Source: Alcaligenaceae bacterium (GTDB lineage: Bacteria > Pseudomonadota > Gammaproteobacteria > Burkholderiales > Burkholderiaceae_B). Taken from it: a stretch of DNA of 64,000 nt. A program made the position numbers and the translations under genes. The DNA lies in NCBI GenBank assembly GCA_012727555.1, contig JAAYGT010000063.1, positions 1 through 64,000 on the forward strand. Direction: 5' to 3'. Below are positions 60,475 to 64,000 of the stretch, in pieces. How positions within the stretch are numbered: the stretch's first letter is position 1; each line of letters begins with the position of its first letter. The notes under the pieces were generated by a model that worked only from the letters and a program-made list of their open reading frames with translations, had not been told where the DNA came from and did no database searches.

Positions 60475-63400
60475 TCAGGCAGGGTTCTTTGTTTCCTGGG
60501 CTCCGGCCACCTGACCAGCAGGCTGCGGGGTTTGAACAGATGCATGACCGGAACCTGACGGCCCCGAACCCTTGGCTCGGGCAAAGAGGCGCTGGGTCAG
60601 CACAAAAAACAAAGGAATAAAGAAAATGCCCAAAACTGTTGCAGCAATGGTACCACCCAGAACCCCGGTCCCGATTGCATTACGGCTGCCCGAACCGGCA
60701 CCTGTGGAAATTGCCAGAGGAACAACACCCAGTCCGAATGCAATCGAGGTCATCAGAATGGGACGCAGACGGAGTCGGGCCGCCTCAAGCGCGGCCTCGT
60801 AGGCGCTGAGCCCCTGGTTCATGAGATCACGTGCAAATTCGACAATCATGATTGCGTTTTTCGAAGCCAGCCCGACAGTAACCAGCAAACCCACCTGAAA
60901 ATAGACGTCATTACTGAGGCCGCGTCCCATGGCTGCCATGAGAGCACCCAGAACGCCCAGCGGAACGACCAGCATGACTGCCAGCGGAATGGACCAGCTT
61001 TCGTACAACGCAGCCAGGCACAGGAAAACCACAATGAGCGAAATGGCAAACAGCGCGGGGGCCTGGGAACCGGAAACACGCTCCTGGTAGGAAAGACCTG
61101 TCCAGGCAACCTGGAAACCGGGCGGCAATCGGCCTGCAATTTCTTCGATGGCTGCCATTGCATCGCCCGAACTTACGCCCGGCGCGGGCGCCCCCTGAAT
61201 CTGTACAGCCGGAATGCCGTTGTAACGTTCAAGTCGGGGAGAACCATAGTTCCATTGCGCTGTTGCAAAGGCCGAAAATGGGACCATCTGACCTTGATTG
61301 TTACGTACGAACCATTTGGAGATATCCTCGGGCACCATACGGGTCTCGGCTTCTCCCTGCACATAGACACGCTTGACACGGCCACGATCAAGGAAGTCGT
61401 TCACGTACGAGCCTCCCCAACCGCCGGCCAGTGTACTGTTGATGTCAGCCATGGAGACCCCGAGCGCGCCTGCCTTGGCCTGATCGATGATCAGTCGGTA
61501 CTGCGGCGTGTCCTCTTGGCCATTGGGTCGCACGGCCATCAGCCGGGGATCTTGTGCCGCCATACCCAACAGCATGTTGCGCGCCTGGATCAAGGCATCA
61601 TGGCCTGTGCCTGCGATGTCTTGCAGGTAAAAATCGAAACCTGTCGCATTGCCAAGCTCGATGACAGCAGGCGGTGCGAACGCAAATGCCATGGCATCAC
61701 GGATCTGGGAAAAAGCACCCATGGCACGACCCGCCACCGCTTGCACGCTGTTTTGCGGGCCTGGACGCTCTGACCAGTCTTTCAGACGGACGAAACCGAT
61801 ACCCGCATTCTGCCCTGCTCCGGCAAAACTGAAGCCGGCAACAGTGAATACCGAATCGACATTATCTTTTTCAGCCGTGAAAAAATGTTCGCGTACTGTG
61901 TCGAGTACGGCCACGGTGCGTTCCTGGGTTGCTCCAGCTGGCAAAACAACCTGGGTGAACAAGACGCCTTGATCCTCATCCGGGAGAAACGAGGTTGGCA
62001 GGCGCATGAACATCCAGCCGACCGCAATGACAAGCGCAAGATAAATGACCATGTAACGCGTACCGCGCTTGATGATATGACCGACACGCGACTGGTAACG
62101 CAGGGTATTGCGTTCAAACCAGCGATTGAATCCACCAAAAAAACGACCACCGGAATGGTGCCCCTTGCTGACAGGTTTCAGCATCGTGGCGCACAGTGCT
62201 GGGGTCAGCACAATGGCCACCAGCACGGATAGCCCCATGGCCGAGACAATCGTGATCGAGAACTGTCGGTAGATGACCCCGGTTGAACCACCGAAAAACG
62301 CCATCGGCACCAGAACGGCAGAAATTACCAGACCAATACCAATCAGTGCGCCGGTAATCTGATCCATGGATTTGCGTGCGGCCTCAAGGGGGGAAAGGCC
62401 CTCTTCCGACATCAGACGCTCGACGTTTTCAACGACCACGATGGCATCGTCCACCAGCAAGCCGATGGCCAGTACAACCCCGAAAAGTGTCAGTGTATTG
62501 ATGGAGTATCCAAATGCCGCAAGAATGCCGAATGTACCCAGCAACACCACAGGAATGGCAATGGTGGGAATCAGCGTGGCCCGAAAGTTCTGCAGAAACA
62601 GATACATGACCAGGAACACCAGGATCACCGCCTCGATCAGCGTGGAGATGACCCCTTTGATGGAAACCTCGACGAAGGGGGTGGTGTCGTATGCAACCAC
62701 GGCTTTCATGCCTTGCGGGAAATTGCGTTCCAGTTCGGCTATGCGTGTCTTGATGCGTTCTGCGGTGTCCAGTGCATTGGCACCTGTGGCCAGTTTGAAA
62801 CCCATGCCGGCGGCAGGGTTGCCATTGAAACTGGCCAGAACGCTGTACGATTCACTGCCTTTTTCAATACGCGCCACATCGCGCAAACGCACAACAGCAC
62901 CATCGGGCGTGGAGCGCAAAATGATGTTTTCAAACTGTTCAGGTGTTTCAAGCAGCGTTTGGGCGGTAATGGTGGCGTTCAGTTGCTGGCCGGGTACCGA
63001 AGGCAAAGCCCCCAGTTGACCGGCTGATACCTGTGCATTCTGGGCACGAATGGCCAGGATGATGTCATCGGGCACCATGCGGTAATTCTGAAGTTTTTCA
63101 GGATCGATCCAGATACGCATGGCGTACTGGCTGCCAAACACTTCGACTTCACCCACACCGGGTACGCGGCTCAAGGGGTCTTGCAAATTGGAAACAGCAT
63201 AATCGCCCAGGTCAGTGCGCGACAAATTGCCGTCTTCCGAGGCCAGCGCAATCACCATCAGGAAACTGCTGGACGATTTCGTGACTTCAACCCCCTGCCG
63301 TTGTACTTCCTGGGGCAACATGGGCGTTGCAGCAGACAGCTTGTTCTGCACTTGCACCTGCGCGATGTCGGGGTCGGTGCCGGCATCGAACGTGATGGTG

Positions 63401-63669
63401 ATGGTCATGGCGCCTGAAGAGTCACTGGTCGATGACATGTACGTCATGCCGTCAATGCCCTTCATTTGCTGCTCAATGACCTGGGTCACCGTGTCTTGCA
63501 TGGTCTGGGCCGATGCGCCCGGATACATGGCACGAATCGTGACCTGGGGGGGCGCGATTTCAGGGTACTGTGCCACCGGCAAGGTAATGATCGATAAACC
63601 GCCGGCCAGCATGATGATCAGTGCAATCACCCAGGCAAAAATGGGCCGGTCAATGAAAAAGCGGGCCAT
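60475..63669 (-). CDS. RND efflux inner-membrane transporter (HAE1, AcrB/MexB family)
   Basis: A 1064-residue proton-driven pump. It begins [24 protein letters not shown] and has the AcrB-type proton relay Asp pair in [17 protein letters not shown] near residue 408. Two large periplasmic domains follow TM1 and TM7, and the second half contains [18 protein letters not shown] near 945. Export of hydrophobic drugs and detergents is the family role; substrates here are not readable. Its ATG overlaps the adaptor stop (TAATG, one base). Confidence 0.96.
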   Translation of the reverse strand: MARFFIDRPIFAWVIALIIMLAGGLSIITLPVAQYPEIAPPQVTIRAMYPGASAQTMQDTVTQVIEQQMKGIDGMTYMSSTSDSSGAMTITITFDAGTDPDIAQVQVQNKLSAATPMLPQEVQRQGVEVTKSSSSFLMVIALASEDGNLSRTDLGDYAVSNLQDPLSRVPGVGEVEVFGSQYAMRIWIDPEKLQNYRMVPDDIILAIRAQNAQVSAGQLGALPSVPGQQLNATITAQTLLETPEQFENIILRSTPDGAVVRLRDVARIEKGSESYSVLASFNGNPAAGMGFKLATGANALDTAERIKTRIAELERNFPQGMKAVVAYDTTPFVEVSIKGVISTLIEAVILVFLVMYLFLQNFRATLIPTIAIPVVLLGTFGILAAFGYSINTLTLFGVVLAIGLLVDDAIVVVENVERLMSEEGLSPLEAARKSMDQITGALIGIGLVISAVLVPMAFFGGSTGVIYRQFSITIVSAMGLSVLVAIVLTPALCATMLKPVSKGHHSGGRFFGGFNRWFERNTLRYQSRVGHIIKRGTRYMVIYLALVIAVGWMFMRLPTSFLPDEDQGVLFTQVVLPAGATQERTVAVLDTVREHFFTAEKDNVDSVFTVAGFSFAGAGQNAGIGFVRLKDWSERPGPQNSVQAVAGRAMGAFSQIRDAMAFAFAPPAVIELGNATGFDFYLQDIAGTGHDALIQARNMLLGMAAQDPRLMAVRPNGQEDTPQYRLIIDQAKAGALGVSMADINSTLAGGWGGSYVNDFLDRGRVKRVYVQGEAETRMVPEDISKWFVRNNQGQMVPFSAFATAQWNYGSPRLERYNGIPAVQIQGAPAPGVSSGDAMAAIEEIAGRLPPGFQVAWTGLSYQERVSGSQAPALFAISLIVVFLCLAALYESWSIPLAVMLVVPLGVLGALMAAMGRGLSNDVYFQVGLLVTVGLASKNAIMIVEFARDLMNQGLSAYEAALEAARLRLRPILMTSIAFGLGVVPLAISTGAGSGSRNAIGTGVLGGTIAATVLGIFFIPLFFVLTQRLFARAKGSGPSGSGHASVQTPQPAGQVAGAQETKNPA

Positions 63670-64000
63670 TATTGTGCCTCCCAGGGTGTGGTGTTGGCTT
63701 TGGCACCCGGTCGAACCTTCTGCACGCCTTCAACGATCACCTGGTCACCGGCTTGAAGGCCGTCATCGATCAGCCACTGATCACCAACCGTGCGGTTGGC
63801 CTGCAGCACCCGCAATTCGACAACCCCGTCTTTATTCACGACCAGTGCGGTTGCCTGCCCCTGAGGATTGCGTGTGACGGCGCGCTGGGGGACCAGAACG
63901 GCATTTTCCCGCACACCTTCCTCAAGTACGGCACGCACATACATACCGGGCAAAAGTTCATAGCGTGGATTCGGGAAAATGGCACGCAATGTGACCATGC
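63669..64000 (-). CDS. RND efflux periplasmic adaptor (MexA/AcrA family), C-terminal part only
   Basis: At least 110 residues of the membrane-proximal domain of a membrane-fusion protein: [27 protein letters not shown] is the hallmark beta-barrel segment, followed by [22 protein letters not shown] and [20 protein letters not shown]. It bridges the pump and the outer-membrane channel. The gene continues beyond base 64000, so lipoprotein signal, hairpin and regulator are outside the window. Confidence 0.93.
   Translation of the reverse strand, partial: MVTLRAIFPNPRYELLPGMYVRAVLEEGVRENAVLVPQRAVTRNPQGQATALVVNKDGVVELRVLQANRTVGDQWLIDDGLQAGDQVIVEGVQKVRPGAKANTTPWEAQ

Noticed and set aside
1..64000. 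CRISPR arrays, insertion sequences, rRNA and tRNA genes
   Set aside because: No regularly spaced repeats, transposase genes or recognisable structural RNA genes were seen on reading through; a covariance-model scan was not possible here.

Overview
The window reads as one contiguous piece of a betaproteobacterial chromosome, order Burkholderiales and probably Alcaligenaceae-like. The reasons are gene content and order: ratA-rnfH divergent from smpB, mltG-tmk-holB-tatD, a class I PHA synthase, liv and dpp transport operons, and valine catabolism genes. Base composition looks even at a mid-50s percent G+C. Genes are densely packed with many 1-8 bp overlaps. I see no rRNA, tRNA, CRISPR array or insertion sequence.

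Layout. 1-4979: the end of a branched-chain amino acid ABC operon (livH'-livM-livG-livF) followed by hydroxypyruvate reductase and glycerate kinase genes. 4950-8703: a LysR regulator divergent from mmsA (methylmalonate-semialdehyde dehydrogenase), then an epd-like dehydrogenase. 8828-15092: a stress and redox block with two universal stress proteins, cytochrome c, acylphosphatase, Hsp20, a beta-CASP metallo-hydrolase, an Fnr-like regulator and a LOG-family protein. 15098-18858: YcbK-like and YcbB-like cell-wall enzymes, an AhpD-like protein and a MerR regulator. 19184-21803: a KfrA-like coiled-coil DNA-binding protein divergent from a tyrosine recombinase. 21902-24038: an ArsB-like permease and panB. 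24205-29725: a complete dipeptide/oligopeptide ABC operon. 29872-33603: phaB, phaC and an EAL protein.

33676-41408: an eight-gene, mostly overlapping leftward operon (FAD oxidase, DUF1365, cyclopropane synthase-like methyltransferase, chalcone-isomerase-like, MFS, DUF3833 lipoprotein, SDR, NTF2-like), divergent from a TetR regulator. It looks like a membrane-lipid modification system. 41412-44624: a copper regulon (cueR, copZ, copA) with two matching CueR promoters. 44725-48754: SAF-domain oxidoreductase, YfcG-like GST, DUF3298 lipoprotein and ankyrin protein. 48747-53508: tatD, holB, tmk, mltG and divergent ygfZ. 53568-56795: the valine branch (mmsB, hydroxyisobutyryl-CoA hydrolase, isobutyryl-CoA dehydrogenase). 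56910-58920: rnfH, ratA, smpB, ogt. 58939-64000: an RND efflux operon whose adaptor gene runs off the window.

The most unusual signals are regulatory. (1) The Fnr-like gene lacks most Fe-S cysteines, has a well-placed FNR-type promoter, and has a tandem heptamer repeat between an upstream ATG and the conserved reading frame, an arrangement that could give phase variation. (2) A perfect 16-bp-arm inverted repeat between the KfrA-like gene and the recombinase carries mirror-image promoter elements. (3) Tandem palindromes lie between panB and dppA. (4) A hairpin buries the hsp20 ribosome-binding site. (5) Three iterated repeats lie upstream of the MerR gene. All functions are inferred from sequence reading; no database search was run.
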